The notes: generated from the sequence alone by a model not told the origin. A stretch of 51,874 nucleotides of DNA from an uncultured Sutterella sp. (GCA_905194315.1 CAJJRX010000010.1:1-51874); one strand, 5' to 3'. Shown: positions 40,826 through 50,698, counted from the stretch's first letter. Numbers and translations are program-made.

Positions 40826-43237
40826 TTAGCCTGGCGGCCCTTTTTCAGGGAGATGAAGCTCAAAGGAGGGCAGGGCGTTGCCGGTGGACCTGCCGTCTGC
40901 GTTTTTTGGAGAGGGATTATGGATCTCTGCGGCACTGCGCAGGCCGTCATCGGTGACAACGTCGCCCACCGGCACGACGACTCGTGTGCTCTCCGCGGGC
41001 AGCAGTGTTTCCCTGAGGCGGTAGCCGGCACGCTGCGGCGCACTCATGCGACCGAGCAGAGGATCGGTGTTGCCGGACTCACCCACGGCCATACGGGGTG
41101 CGGGAAGGTAGGGGCTTATCGCCTGCCGCTCAATGGCGCGTTTCATCTCCACGCGCTCCTCGAGCGTGAAGTCCGCCGTGTTAATGAGTGCGGTGAGCGA
41201 GGTGCGGATGGCCTCGGGTTTCACGTTTTCCAGTCCCAGCCGCCAGAGCACCCGGTCAGTGATATCCACAGGGCGGGTGCCGTCCCGAAGGGCAAAATCC
41301 CCCGAGAGCGTGCCCGGCATATCCGAGCGCCGTATCGCCCGTCCGAGGCTTTTCTCTTCAGCCTCGATGGCCACCGTGATGAGCGCGTCGCGGCGCGCGG
41401 TCGTGAGGCTGGGCTCGGGCAGATCGCGACCGAGGATCGCGTCACGCGTGCTGTCACGGTCTTCAAAATGAATTGCCGCTGCGAGCCGCGGCTCCATCCG
41501 CTCTGAGGCGATGCCGAAGCGCTCGGCGATCGCCGCCCACATAAAGCGCCGGTACACTTCCCGCATATCAAGTGTGAGCGAGGCATTTCTGTCATGAATT
41601 GCCGAGAGCGCCGAGGCCGCCTCGCGCGAGTCGATCCAGGCGTCAAACGCACCTTTGACCTGCGAGAGAATGCCGGCGGCAGATAGGAGCAGGAAGAGGA
41701 CAATCAGAAGGTTAAAGCGGTCCTTCGCGGCAAAGCGCACCGCGGCAACCCCGGCACGGGCAAGGTCATGCAGCATCGCCTCGCGGCGCAGCCGCCCGAG
41801 CGCGGCGTTTTTAAGCCCCGCAAAGTAGGCAAGCCGCCGGCTGCGGCGCTGCTCATGGTCGCGTTTGAGCTCCGCTTCGATGAGCTCCTCCGGCACAGGC
41901 AGGCCGCCAAGCGTCTGCGGATGCTCGCCGAGCCAGGTGGGATTGATTGTGAAATACGCCTCGCGCGAGTCGTCTTCGAGCCCGAGCATCGGGCGATCCG
42001 GATCCTGCCAGTCGATGGCCTCTTCAGGAAAAAGCGTGCGCACCTCATGTTCGAGTGCCTCCCGGACATAGTCCGCATAGGCCGCAGCGTCAGGAATGAG
42101 ACTGCGGCAGACGGGCGCGGCAGGCGCCGCTGAAGCCGCAGGGGAAGGGGCAGCCTTTGTGCTCACAGGGACTGCCGTTTCGTCAGGGGTATTCACCCGG
42201 TCAGGTGTGCGATCACTACTCTCGTCGGTCTCTGAGGCCGAGGGCGGCTGAGTGGAGGCTCCCGCTGCCTTCTGTCGCTGCCAGGCGAGAATACCATCTC
42301 TCACCTCTGCGGCTTCGGTCTTCGTGAGAAGTTTTCCGCGCTGCGCGACAAAGCCGGGGCCAAAAAACGTGAGCGACTCGACACCGTGGCCGGCCGGCAC
42401 TTCAATGGCACCCGAGGCACGGTAGGCCTCAAGCTGCGCGGCGGAAAAGCCGCCTTCGCTCGCGCGCGACGCGTCGAGCACCGCCCTCGCAGCCAGCTCC
42501 TCACGGCTCTCATCCATCTCGCCCAGAACCACATCAAAGGCGGCATCGCTCTGCGCAAAGGCGGCATCGGTCTCCGGTTTGTGGCGCAGGAGGGCTGCGG
42601 CCTGCGTGTTGCGGCGGGTGATGTGCCGGGGGCTGCGGTCGGCGTCCCGCTCCTGCGGCTGGTTAGCTTCGGTTTCTGCGGCAGCGTTACTGTCTCCGGG
42701 GTCGGTGCGAAAGAGAGGGACTTTGAGATCCGCTTTGGCCGCGAGTCCGGTAAGCGAGCAGGGTGCAGCAGCCGCTCCCTGGCTGACCTCACGCAGTTCT
42801 GCCCCCAGAGGACGCTTCCCGTCTGAGCCCGCGGGCGAGTCGAGTGCCGCAAGGAGCGTGGCCGGTGAGGAGGGAGACGCCTTTTTCCTCCCCCGGGTGA
42901 CCACGGGCTTGCGCCCGCGCTCGGGGATCACGTCACCCTCAACAGTCGCCGTCGCCGGTGTGCCCGCTGCTGCGACGTCCGGGTAGACGGAGCCAGCGGC
43001 TGAATCTGTTTTCTTTGCCGCGGCTTTTCTCCCCGGTTTGACCGTCTTTTTCGCGGGCTTTTTCGCGGGCTTTTTCGCGGATGCAGCGGTCGACTTTTTT
43101 GCGGCGCTGCCTGCCGTTTTCCGGGCAGCGTCCTTCGTGGTTTTTGCCACTCTCTTGCCGGCTGATTTCTCCGGGGCGTCGGGCGCTTTTTTGTCCCCCT
43201 GGCCGGTCTGATTCCGGATGTCCTTGTCGCACACCAT
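40826..43237 (-). CDS. Uncharacterised 803-residue membrane protein with a histone-H1-like basic tail (first of three)
   Basis: Not recognised as a whole. Residues about 28-78 are a Lys/Ala/Pro-rich tail (KKSTAASAKKPAKKPAKK and similar) like histone H1 or bacterial H1-like proteins, followed by basic patches at 107-120. Residues 120-380 are low-complexity and polar. There is a folded part about 375-500, one membrane helix (about 508-526, FNLLIVLFLLLSAAGILS) and about 275 residues beyond it, probably periplasmic and helical. The basic tail would be cytoplasmic and could bind DNA, tying transferred DNA to the secretion channel. GAGGAG, overlapping the traC stop codon, lies 7 nt before ATG 43237. 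Confidence 0.75.
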   Translation of the reverse strand: MVCDKDIRNQTGQGDKKAPDAPEKSAGKRVAKTTKDAARKTAGSAAKKSTAASAKKPAKKPAKKTVKPGRKAAAKKTDSAAGSVYPDVAAAGTPATATVEGDVIPERGRKPVVTRGRKKASPSSPATLLAALDSPAGSDGKRPLGAELREVSQGAAAAPCSLTGLAAKADLKVPLFRTDPGDSNAAAETEANQPQERDADRSPRHITRRNTQAAALLRHKPETDAAFAQSDAAFDVVLGEMDESREELAARAVLDASRASEGGFSAAQLEAYRASGAIEVPAGHGVESLTFFGPGFVAQRGKLLTKTEAAEVRDGILAWQRQKAAGASTQPPSASETDESSDRTPDRVNTPDETAVPVSTKAAPSPAASAAPAAPVCRSLIPDAAAYADYVREALEHEVRTLFPEEAIDWQDPDRPMLGLEDDSREAYFTINPTWLGEHPQTLGGLPVPEELIEAELKRDHEQRRSRRLAYFAGLKNAALGRLRREAMLHDLARAGVAAVRFAAKDRFNLLIVLFLLLSAAGILSQVKGAFDAWIDSREAASALSAIHDRNASLTLDMREVYRRFMWAAIAERFGIASERMEPRLAAAIHFEDRDSTRDAILGRDLPEPSLTTARRDALITVAIEAEEKSLGRAIRRSDMPGTLSGDFALRDGTRPVDITDRVLWRLGLENVKPEAIRTSLTALINTADFTLEERVEMKRAIERQAISPYLPAPRMAVGESGNTDPLLGRMSAPQRAGYRLRETLLPAESTRVVVPVGDVVTDDGLRSAAEIHNPSPKNADGRSTGNALPSFELHLPEKGPPG

Positions 43238-43248
43238 CAGTCTTCTCC

Positions 43249-46146
43249 TCAGGCGGCCTCAGAGAGACGATCGTCAGCTGTAGTGGCCGGTGCGGTGTCG
43301 CCTGCGGCCACATGACGTACAGCGCTCAGAATGTCGCAGCCCGCCGCACGCCAGGCGTTAATGGCGGAGACCTCCGAGGGGTTCGAGGAGAAAAGGAGCT
43401 GGCTTAAGCGATCGAGCGTCAACCGTCCTATCGCGGGCGGCTGGTCTCCCGTCTCGACCAGCATTTCGGCGTATTCGCCCGCGACGGTGGTGAGCGAGCG
43501 GATCATCTCAAGCAGGCCGTCACTTGCGACAAACTGCTTCTGCGCCATGAGCGCCGCGACAATATCGGCGTCCTGACGCAGGAAAAACCGTGTGTCCGCA
43601 CAGCTCCAGGCGGCATGCGCCGTGGGCGAGTGCCAGAAGTCGGCGAGGTTCTGTGTCGCGACGACAAAACTCGCCTTGTGTTTTCTTGCGCGGCGAAAAC
43701 CGCTCTCGATAAAACCTGCGGTGGCGGCATTGCCCATCAGATCCCAGGCCTCGTCGATAAAAATCATTTTGATCGTGGTGCGGTCACACTCCATCGTCTC
43801 TTCAATAATGAGCATGAGCATCATAAGCACGGCCTGACGCAGGGCGGGGTGCCCGGAGAGGCCTTCGAGCTCAAGTACCGTAAAGCGGTTGGCAAAGGTG
43901 AGCGGCTTGCCGCGGCCGTCAAACCACTTTGCATACGCTGTGAGATAGGGCTGCAGCAGACTTCTGAGGTCACGCGCGCGGATATCCTCCGCGGCAAAGG
44001 GGGCAAGGAGCGCATAGAGGTCGGCAAGGGTCGCGCTGCGCCCCAACGCGGCCGCGCGGTTGACGGCCTCGTTAATCACCTGAATGAGCACACTGCGCTC
44101 GTAGGCACCAAGAAGCGCCCCGGGGGTGAGGAGCGCATTAATGACCGAGACCACATCATCGAGCCGCTCGACCGAGTCAGGTTTAAGGAGCTGCAGCGGA
44201 TTGAGGTCCCAGATATCGGTTTCGGAGAAGGTGAGATATTCGCCATCGAGAAAGTCACAGATCTTGCGGTAGCTGTGCCCGATATCGATCACCCAGACAA
44301 TACCGCCGCGCAGCAGCGCCGCCGTGACCATCTCGTTCATGAGGACCGATTTTCCGGAGCCCGGGCTCCCCACAATGCCGATCGAGTAGCCGCCGTTGGG
44401 ATTGGCAAAGGGATCGACCGGCATGATTTCGCCGCGACGCCCGATGAGGGTCACCAAGGGTGTCGGACGGCTTCTGTCCGCTCTCACACCGGTCCCCTGC
44501 CAGTCCAGCACAATCGGTGCGCCCGCCGTGGCGGTGGCGGCGGTACGCCGCTCAACGACCCCTGCCTTTTGCATATCCTTCAGAAGAAGCGGCCCGCAGG
44601 TGAGCGGCAGCCCCGCCATGAGGCCGAGCGTGTGCAGGCCTGTTAAGGCATGCCAGTCCCCGCCCAGCTGTCTCGCGATACCGGCAGCGGTCTGGTTGAT
44701 CAGTGCCGAATGCTCCGGCCTTGTGAACGTCGTGAGAAAGTGACCCACAAGCGCAATGCCGCCTTCGCTCTTAAAGGACTCCTCGGCGATACGCCAGTTG
44801 CGGGCCTTGTTGGGGTAGTAGGGCGAGAAATTCGTGAGCGGCGTGTGCATCATCTGCAGCGCTCGCATACGGTGCGCCTCGGCATTGAGCCGCTCGCCCT
44901 GACGGTCGAGCACTTTCACGACCGAGGTGAGCAGAAAAGGCGAGAGAATCTGTGCGCCGCCCCGCTCAGGACTGCCCGCCAGAAGCGACGCGCTGATCAG
45001 ATGCCAGGGATTGGGGTAGGTGGTGAGCACGTGGCTTGTCGCCACAACGGGCGGACAGTCCGCCGGGTAGCGCTCTGTGGCGTGAGGGGTGAGGGCGTCG
45101 TCAGGCTTTCCCCGACCGGTCTCCTCCGGCGCATTTTCCCGAGTGGTCCCCTTTTCTGAGGCTGCCAGCGTGGTGGCAAACCGGATGCCGTGCTTGAGAA
45201 TGGTGACTTCCGTATCCGGGAGCGTCACCTGTTCGTTCACGGGCGAAAAGGGATTAAAAAGCGGGTGCAGGAGTGAGCCGGTTCTTGCGCGGTGCGGCGC
45301 AAGCAGCTCGGCGAGCGTGCCCACGAGTGTATCCCCGTCCCAGGCGCCGGCCAGAAGGGCGTTGGCGGACAGTGTCGCCATCATGCCTTCACGGATGTTG
45401 AGGACCTCTTTTCGCAGCGCGGCGTCGTGCGGGTCGGCTGCCGGCACAATGCAGGTGAGCCAGGCACGAAAGTGCCGCGGGAGCACACTCTGCGTGGGGG
45501 CGGCATCGCCCCGGGCGAGTTCTCTCAAGTGCGCACGCATTGCATCCGACAGCCCGAAGAGCATCTCGGCGGTGCTCTTTTTCACCGGCCGCATCGGCAC
45601 CCGCGCGGCCATCGCGAGGAGATCCTCGCGGCTTGGCGCCATCCACTCGAGCAGTCCCTCAATCATGGGCGAGGCGTAGACAGTTACGGTCACGACAGTT
45701 CCCGCCGGGCAGTTGCTCGTGATGCCGATGAGTTCATTCTGAATTGCATCGGTGGCGCCCGTCTGCGGGCGGATCTCCAGCACAAAGCCAATGCTTTCAC
45801 TCACGTCCGGTGTTGTCCCCGTGAGGGTCGCAAGCCCCTCGCCGTCGATGTCTGCAATCGGCAGAATGCTCGCGAGCCGGTCAAAGTGCTTCACATCTCC
45901 GTGCCGGAAACCGGGGTAACCGGCGAGCTCCCGGACGTTGGTTTTGAGCCGTCCGAAAAGGCCAAAAGAGCGGAAAGACGCGGAAAAGGGGCGAGATGAG
46001 GTGTGGCGGAGAGCAGCCTTTTCCCCGGGACTGCCGGTTTCGTTGTCTGAGGCCGCTGGCGCCGCATATGCTACCGGGTGCTTGCCCCGGATGCGTTTCA
46101 CAAGGCGCATGAGCGCTCCGTTGCGCGTTATTGTTGTGTCCTTCAT
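43249..46146 (-). CDS. traC: TraC, VirB4-like secretion ATPase
   Basis: 965 residues (F TraC about 875). Walker A GSPGSGKS (593-600) and Walker B MIFIDEAW (794-801) are intact, with conserved VVATQNLADF and FFLRQDA segments after them. The N-terminal TraC_F_IV-type domain fills about 55-330, with an inserted charged stretch near 328-362. It powers pilus extension at the inner-membrane face. Its start overlaps the traV stop (ATGA); its stop overlaps the ribosome-binding site of the next gene. Confidence 0.93.
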   Translation of the reverse strand: MKDTTITRNGALMRLVKRIRGKHPVAYAAPAASDNETGSPGEKAALRHTSSRPFSASFRSFGLFGRLKTNVRELAGYPGFRHGDVKHFDRLASILPIADIDGEGLATLTGTTPDVSESIGFVLEIRPQTGATDAIQNELIGITSNCPAGTVVTVTVYASPMIEGLLEWMAPSREDLLAMAARVPMRPVKKSTAEMLFGLSDAMRAHLRELARGDAAPTQSVLPRHFRAWLTCIVPAADPHDAALRKEVLNIREGMMATLSANALLAGAWDGDTLVGTLAELLAPHRARTGSLLHPLFNPFSPVNEQVTLPDTEVTILKHGIRFATTLAASEKGTTRENAPEETGRGKPDDALTPHATERYPADCPPVVATSHVLTTYPNPWHLISASLLAGSPERGGAQILSPFLLTSVVKVLDRQGERLNAEAHRMRALQMMHTPLTNFSPYYPNKARNWRIAEESFKSEGGIALVGHFLTTFTRPEHSALINQTAAGIARQLGGDWHALTGLHTLGLMAGLPLTCGPLLLKDMQKAGVVERRTAATATAGAPIVLDWQGTGVRADRSRPTPLVTLIGRRGEIMPVDPFANPNGGYSIGIVGSPGSGKSVLMNEMVTAALLRGGIVWVIDIGHSYRKICDFLDGEYLTFSETDIWDLNPLQLLKPDSVERLDDVVSVINALLTPGALLGAYERSVLIQVINEAVNRAAALGRSATLADLYALLAPFAAEDIRARDLRSLLQPYLTAYAKWFDGRGKPLTFANRFTVLELEGLSGHPALRQAVLMMLMLIIEETMECDRTTIKMIFIDEAWDLMGNAATAGFIESGFRRARKHKASFVVATQNLADFWHSPTAHAAWSCADTRFFLRQDADIVAALMAQKQFVASDGLLEMIRSLTTVAGEYAEMLVETGDQPPAIGRLTLDRLSQLLFSSNPSEVSAINAWRAAGCDILSAVRHVAAGDTAPATTADDRLSEAA

Positions 46147-46979
46147 TTCGCAGCGCTCCCCTCTGAAGCGCTCGCCGCCGTCCCGGGCAGCATGGTTGCG
46201 CGGGCATTAAGGAGCCGGAGGGCGCCGGCAAAGTCCTCAGGGAGGGCAATGTCGGGCGCGGCAGTGAGCGCCGGTGAAGTCTCAGGGACTGTATCGGTCT
46301 CACCCATCACGGTATCTGTCGCCTCAGCGGCCGGACTCACGGCTTCGGGCACATTCCGGCCGCGACGTGCGCGCAGCGGCGCACGGGTGAGCTCACCCAC
46401 ATGGCGGATCGCCGGTTTCTGCGCAAAGTAGGCCCGCCGTCCGCCTTCGGCCCAGTGCGAGCGCGAGACGGTCAGATAGACGGTCTCGCCTTCATGCAGG
46501 TCGCCGTCGGCATCGGTCCAGGGCGCAACAAAAAGCGTGAGCACCTCTTCGGGCACTCTGCGCGGAAGGGTGAGCATCGTCTCGCCCGTCGGACTGTAGA
46601 ACACGTCACGCAGCACGGGCTCGGGGGTGTCAGCTCCGGAAAGCGGCACCTCGCGGTGAGCAAGACGCTGCGGCGCGGGGCGGGCGGCCTCTTGATCCCG
46701 GGGAAGCGTCTCATCCTCAGCGCGCGTACGCGCTCTGCCGGGTCGCTGAAGACGTAGGCTCGCGCTTTCCGCCACACTTTTCTCGTACGCCTCAGGGAGT
46801 GTCTGACAGGGCGAGCCCATCGGGGTGTTGCAGGAAAATGAGCTCTCGGCATCAAGACCCGTGAGCGACATACAGCCGGTGAGGAGCGTCAAAACCGGGA
46901 AAAGGGCGAGCGTTCTCGCGCGCAGCGCAAAGCGGTGAAGAGCGGACGTTTGAACGGTTATCGGATTGGTAGCGGTCAT
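46143..46979 (-). CDS. traV: TraV, outer-membrane core lipoprotein
   Basis: 278 residues (F TraV about 170). Lipobox LLTGC with Cys36 as the lipidation site. The family signature follows directly: LTGLDAESSFSCNTPMGSPCQTL (about 39-61; the two cysteines of the SF-C...G-x-x-C element). The rest is Pro/Ala/Thr-rich, with a central VYLTVSRSHWAEGGRRAYF segment. TraV anchors the TraK-TraB ring at the outer membrane. No good ribosome-binding site precedes the ATG. It ends in an ATGA overlap with traC. Confidence 0.88.
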   Translation of the reverse strand: MTATNPITVQTSALHRFALRARTLALFPVLTLLTGCMSLTGLDAESSFSCNTPMGSPCQTLPEAYEKSVAESASLRLQRPGRARTRAEDETLPRDQEAARPAPQRLAHREVPLSGADTPEPVLRDVFYSPTGETMLTLPRRVPEEVLTLFVAPWTDADGDLHEGETVYLTVSRSHWAEGGRRAYFAQKPAIRHVGELTRAPLRARRGRNVPEAVSPAAEATDTVMGETDTVPETSPALTAAPDIALPEDFAGALRLLNARATMLPGTAASASEGSAAK

Positions 46980-47027
46980 AGTGAAGAAAAGGGAAAAAAA
47001 GACGGACAGATTCCTGAAAAAGTTTTT

Positions 47028-48512
47028 CTAGTGCGAGCGCGGCATTCGGGGCGCGGGGCTCCCCTGCGGGCCGGCTTTATCAAAGTGCCCGGGCTCAATC
47101 ATCACGCCCTGCGAGAAGACCACCTGGACCCGGCGGCCGCTGTGGCTCTCGAGCACGGGAAAGATCTGGTTGGCGATTTTGAGGTAATAGTCAACAAGGC
47201 GGTCAAGCGCCTGCCCCATCCCCTGACCGAGGCCGTTTTTGTAGGCGTTGGTGACACTGGTGGTCTGGGTGCCGAGCGCCGAGGTGGTGGTTTCCTGACT
47301 CGAGAGGCTGAGCGCCTTGCCGATCCCGGACATGATGCCAAGCGAGAGTGCTGAGGCGATCGCCTGGCCCGAGCGGGAAACGAGCCGGCCGCGGATCCCC
47401 ACCTTGCCGTCCTCGCCCACGACGTAGCCCATCACTTTGAGGTCAAGGTGTGCGCCTGGCGCGGCCGAGCACGAGAGCCGGTCAAGGCGGATCTGAATGC
47501 GTTCGGTGGATAGGTCTCCCGCGGCCTGACCGGTTACAAAGCAACCCTGAAGGTCGGCGGCGAGCTCGTTGGGGAGTGTGGTCACCTCGGAGAGTCGCAT
47601 CAGTACCGGCATCTCCACCGAGGTGCTTCCGGTGCCGGTGGCGGCAATCACGCCGGTGAGAAGCGTGGCCGGCGCGAAACTCCCCGCGGCGATATAGCGC
47701 CTGGTGCCTTCGGCGCGGTTGAGCGCGATCGGTGTATCAGGGGCGAGCATCGGGGCGCTCGCGAGCACGGGTTTAGCAGCTCCTTCCGTGCGCTCGCCGG
47801 TTGCAGAAAGAGGCGAGCCAGTACTCTGCGCCGGATCGTCCGTAATGCGAAGCTCCTTGAGGTGCGAAGGCTGCGCGAGAGCATCGGCCGCTGCGGGTGC
47901 GGCACTGTGTCCTGCCACTTCGACAAAAGCGGCAGGAGAAAGCGCTTTTGTCTGAGGGGACTCTCTGCGGTAGCTCTCGGGATCCGTGAGTCCCAGCGTT
48001 TCTTCAATCCCGGGCAGGGCCTCCTGCCCGGGCTCTGTGGCGGCGGGAGCGCTCGCCGTGTTCCCGGTCTGCGCTTTGAGCGCCGCGATTTCCGCTTTGA
48101 GCGCTGCCTCGCGGCTCTCGCTCTCCGCGTCGCGACGTGCCGCCTCGGTGTTAAGTTTTGAGAGGGCGGCACTGATCTCGGAGAGCGAGCGGTTCAGAGC
48201 CGCTTTTTCGTTCTCGGCCGCGGTGAGATCCCGGCGAAGGGTGCTGATGGCTTTTTCCATGCCGGTCACCCGCACATCAAACCGGGTGAGAAAACTCTCG
48301 CGATCCGTGTTTTCAATGAGGGAAAACTTTGCCGGCTCAACGGGTTTTTCCTGCGGTTTTTCTTCGCTTCCCGTCACAAGCGCAATGAGCGCAGCGGGGA
48401 CGCCAAGCGCAAAGGCGATAAACGCAAAGCGCTGCCGGCGGGTGCGATCCGTGCTGTCGGGTGTGTCGGCACGCTCATCCGTGTCGAGAAGCTTTTTGAG
48501 AAAGTTCTGCAT
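47028..48512 (-). CDS. traB: TraB, VirB10-like scaffold spanning both membranes
   Basis: 494 residues. There is a short cytoplasmic start, a membrane helix (about 29-47), a coiled coil (about 80-145, with RRDLTAAENEKAALNRSLSE), a Pro-rich stretch, and a C-terminal VirB10-type beta domain (about 270-480) with LMRLSEVTTLPNELAADLQGC and VQVVFSQGVMIEP. TraB connects the inner membrane to the TraK/TraV ring. Its start overlaps the traK stop (TGATG). Confidence 0.9.
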   Translation of the reverse strand: MQNFLKKLLDTDERADTPDSTDRTRRQRFAFIAFALGVPAALIALVTGSEEKPQEKPVEPAKFSLIENTDRESFLTRFDVRVTGMEKAISTLRRDLTAAENEKAALNRSLSEISAALSKLNTEAARRDAESESREAALKAEIAALKAQTGNTASAPAATEPGQEALPGIEETLGLTDPESYRRESPQTKALSPAAFVEVAGHSAAPAAADALAQPSHLKELRITDDPAQSTGSPLSATGERTEGAAKPVLASAPMLAPDTPIALNRAEGTRRYIAAGSFAPATLLTGVIAATGTGSTSVEMPVLMRLSEVTTLPNELAADLQGCFVTGQAAGDLSTERIQIRLDRLSCSAAPGAHLDLKVMGYVVGEDGKVGIRGRLVSRSGQAIASALSLGIMSGIGKALSLSSQETTTSALGTQTTSVTNAYKNGLGQGMGQALDRLVDYYLKIANQIFPVLESHSGRRVQVVFSQGVMIEPGHFDKAGPQGSPAPRMPRSH

Positions 48513-49624
48513 CAGTAGCGCTCCAGAATGTAGAGCTCAACCGTCTCGCCAGGCCTCACGTACTGCGAGGAGACGGCTGTGCCGAGAATGTCACCCGCGG
48601 TGAACCCTGCCGGATCCAGCACGAGCGGGTGCAGTCCCGCATGACGCAGGCTGATGTGGGTGCCGGTGAAGGTGTCGTTACCCATCACCCCCACGTGTTT
48701 AAGCGTGAGCGTGTGGCTGCGGGTGAGCGAGGCGATAAGCGACTTCACCTCAGGCGAGGTTTCAGTGTCGGGGAGAAAATCAAGCACTGCCGTGTTACGG
48801 GTCACAAGCGCCATCAGTGTCGCTTTCATGCCGGCGATAAAGTCGGCGCTCAGAAGTGCCCTGGGGGCGGGTTTTCGCATGCCCGGATCCGGCACACTGC
48901 CTTCGCCCGCCATCACCTGCCGCGGGCCTGTGCCCCGGTGGCGAATGACGATATTGCGGCTCCCGGCCCCGGGCGCAGCGGTGAGCTCCAGCGGGACCAT
49001 GTCGCCGGTGGCCGTGGTCACATAGAGACTGGCGACGGTGGCCTCTTTTGCGTACACAAAAATACGGCCTGTGTCTTTCTGGATATGGACGCTGATTCGG
49101 GACTCATCAAAAATCACCGAGACAAACCGTTCACCGGCAGGACTGATCATTGTGGTGATGCCGGCAGGGATGGTGAGCCGCAGCGGCTCGGTGGCCGAGG
49201 CGGTAAAAAGGCTGTTGCCTGTGCGGGAAACCCCGAGGGAGGCATCGGGCGCAGCCGCAGTCACGCTCTCAGAGCGGACGGGTTCAGCCGTAAAGGCACT
49301 CTTCGGGCTGCGGGCCTCGGCCGGCTCCGGCGTGCCAACTGCTTCCGCCCCCGGGCGTTGCGCCGCGGGCTCGCCCGCATCAGCCGAGGGGCTTGCACTC
49401 AACTGCCAGGGAGAGGCAACGGGGAGTGGTTCAGGTTCAGGCGCACCGGCAGCGGCAGGCCCCGAGGTGAGGGCACCCGCAGCGAGTGCTGCCGTGAGGA
49501 ACACGGTCCGGAGGCGGGAAAGCGCGTCTGAGGAGGGTGTCAAAGGGGCACGCCTGGCGGAAACGCCGGGAATTCGAGGCCGGCAAAAAGGGGAGCGGTG
49601 AGATGTGACAGCATTGGGCAGCAT
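48512..49624 (-). CDS. traK: TraK, VirB9-like secretin-ring component
   Basis: 370 residues. The signal peptide lies at about 38-60, after a basic start. A Pro/Ala/Glu-rich linker precedes the TraK domain (about 140-370): TIPAGITTMISPAGERFVSVIF, then RIFVYAKEATVASLYVTTA, ending in YVRPGETVELYILERY. ATG 49624 is chosen because GGGAGG lies 7-8 nt upstream; the frame is open to 49774, which would overlap traE. TraK forms the outer-membrane-associated ring with TraB and TraV. Confidence 0.87.
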   Translation of the reverse strand: MLPNAVTSHRSPFCRPRIPGVSARRAPLTPSSDALSRLRTVFLTAALAAGALTSGPAAAGAPEPEPLPVASPWQLSASPSADAGEPAAQRPGAEAVGTPEPAEARSPKSAFTAEPVRSESVTAAAPDASLGVSRTGNSLFTASATEPLRLTIPAGITTMISPAGERFVSVIFDESRISVHIQKDTGRIFVYAKEATVASLYVTTATGDMVPLELTAAPGAGSRNIVIRHRGTGPRQVMAGEGSVPDPGMRKPAPRALLSADFIAGMKATLMALVTRNTAVLDFLPDTETSPEVKSLIASLTRSHTLTLKHVGVMGNDTFTGTHISLRHAGLHPLVLDPAGFTAGDILGTAVSSQYVRPGETVELYILERY

Positions 49625-49742
49625 GGCAATACCTCCCGGCGGGACGCCCCGGAGAGAGGGAAAACTACCCTCCGGGCGCTGAGCGGAACGGGGAAAACAA
49701 ACTAACGGGAAAATCTCTTTGGGTGGAAACCTGTTTGGCGCC

Positions 49743-50420
49743 CTAGCGGCGCTTGAGTTCAACAGCCTCCGCATCGGTGAGCACTCTTGTCGAGAGGGCC
49801 TTAAGGAGCAGCCGCCCCGAGAGATAGCGGAAGGTGAGTGTGAAACGTTTCATCTCGCGCCTGGCGACTTTGTCGGCCATCAGCACCGTGAACTCGCCGT
49901 CGACATGCGCGGTGAGTCCTTCGACTGAAATACCCATCGGAATAAAGAGCGTCGATATCCGCTCACGCTTCATGCGCTGCGCCTCCAGGACGAGCTCGGT
50001 TTCGAGCTTCGCCGAGAGCGTCGGATCGGTCTGGCGCAGGATCCGTTCGCGCTGATGCGCTGCAGTGACCGGCGTCACGGTGGCAAGCGCTGCGACAAGG
50101 CCCTCCGCCCAGCGGGCGACATACGCCTCTGAGGGGCCACTCTCGGTAAAGCGCCAGGCCTCTTTTTCATCGATGAGCGTTGGCGGCACAACAATGGTTT
50201 CGCGTGTCGGACGGCTTGTGACGAGCGCGCCGGCAAGGAGTACGTCGGCGGCAACGAGCGCCGCGGTAATCCAGATAAAGGCACGCCGGATGCCGATGCG
50301 CTCAAGCGCGGTCGGCGTGAGAGAAACAGTGTCGGTGAGGGATTGTGGCCTGGTCATGGTTGGGGTAGCCCGGAGGAAAAAATGGTGCGTGAAGGGTGAG
50401 CCGCTACTCGCGGCGGTCAT
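49743..50420 (-). CDS. traE: TraE, VirB5-position inner-membrane pilus protein
   Basis: 225 residues (F TraE 188). One N-terminal membrane helix (about 45-68, RRAFIWITAALVAADVLLAG) and a periplasmic domain with VARWAEGLVAALATVTP, then RISTLFIPMGISVE, VDGEFTVLMADKV and FTLTFRYLSGRLLLKAL, the usual TraE order. The ATG at 50420 overlaps the traL stop (ATGA) and is preferred for that reason; ATG 50357, closer to the helix, is an alternative. Needed for pilus assembly. Confidence 0.85.
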   Translation of the reverse strand: MTAASSGSPFTHHFFLRATPTMTRPQSLTDTVSLTPTALERIGIRRAFIWITAALVAADVLLAGALVTSRPTRETIVVPPTLIDEKEAWRFTESGPSEAYVARWAEGLVAALATVTPVTAAHQRERILRQTDPTLSAKLETELVLEAQRMKRERISTLFIPMGISVEGLTAHVDGEFTVLMADKVARREMKRFTLTFRYLSGRLLLKALSTRVLTDAEAVELKRR

Positions 50421-50698
50421 CCGAGAAAATAGCGTCGGGCGCTTTTCGGAATCCGGTCGAAAACAAACGGCCAGAGACCGAACGTCCAGTAGAAGACTCT
50501 CCAGAGCACACAGAAGCGTTTGATGTAGCGCTCGTAGAGAAACCCGAGCACCACGGCGAGGATTGCACCGGCGAGCATCTGATTGACCTCGGCACAGAGC
50601 ACAAAGACCGTGACGGCGATCATGATCACATCGAGCGAGAAAAACATGATGCGCGGTGCATCGTCAAGCCCTTCAGGAACGTGAACAGGTGTGAGCAT
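50417..50698 (-). CDS. traL: TraL, small inner-membrane pilus assembly protein
   Basis: 93 residues (F TraL 91). It has the TraL layout: a short polar start with VPEGLDDAPRIMFF, two hydrophobic stretches (about 20-53), then ERYIKRFCVLWRVFYWTFGLW and a basic end. It is a VirB3-like inner-membrane component. Gap of 27 bp after the pilin gene; overlaps traE. Confidence 0.88.
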   Translation of the reverse strand: MLTPVHVPEGLDDAPRIMFFSLDVIMIAVTVFVLCAEVNQMLAGAILAVVLGFLYERYIKRFCVLWRVFYWTFGLWPFVFDRIPKSARRYFLG

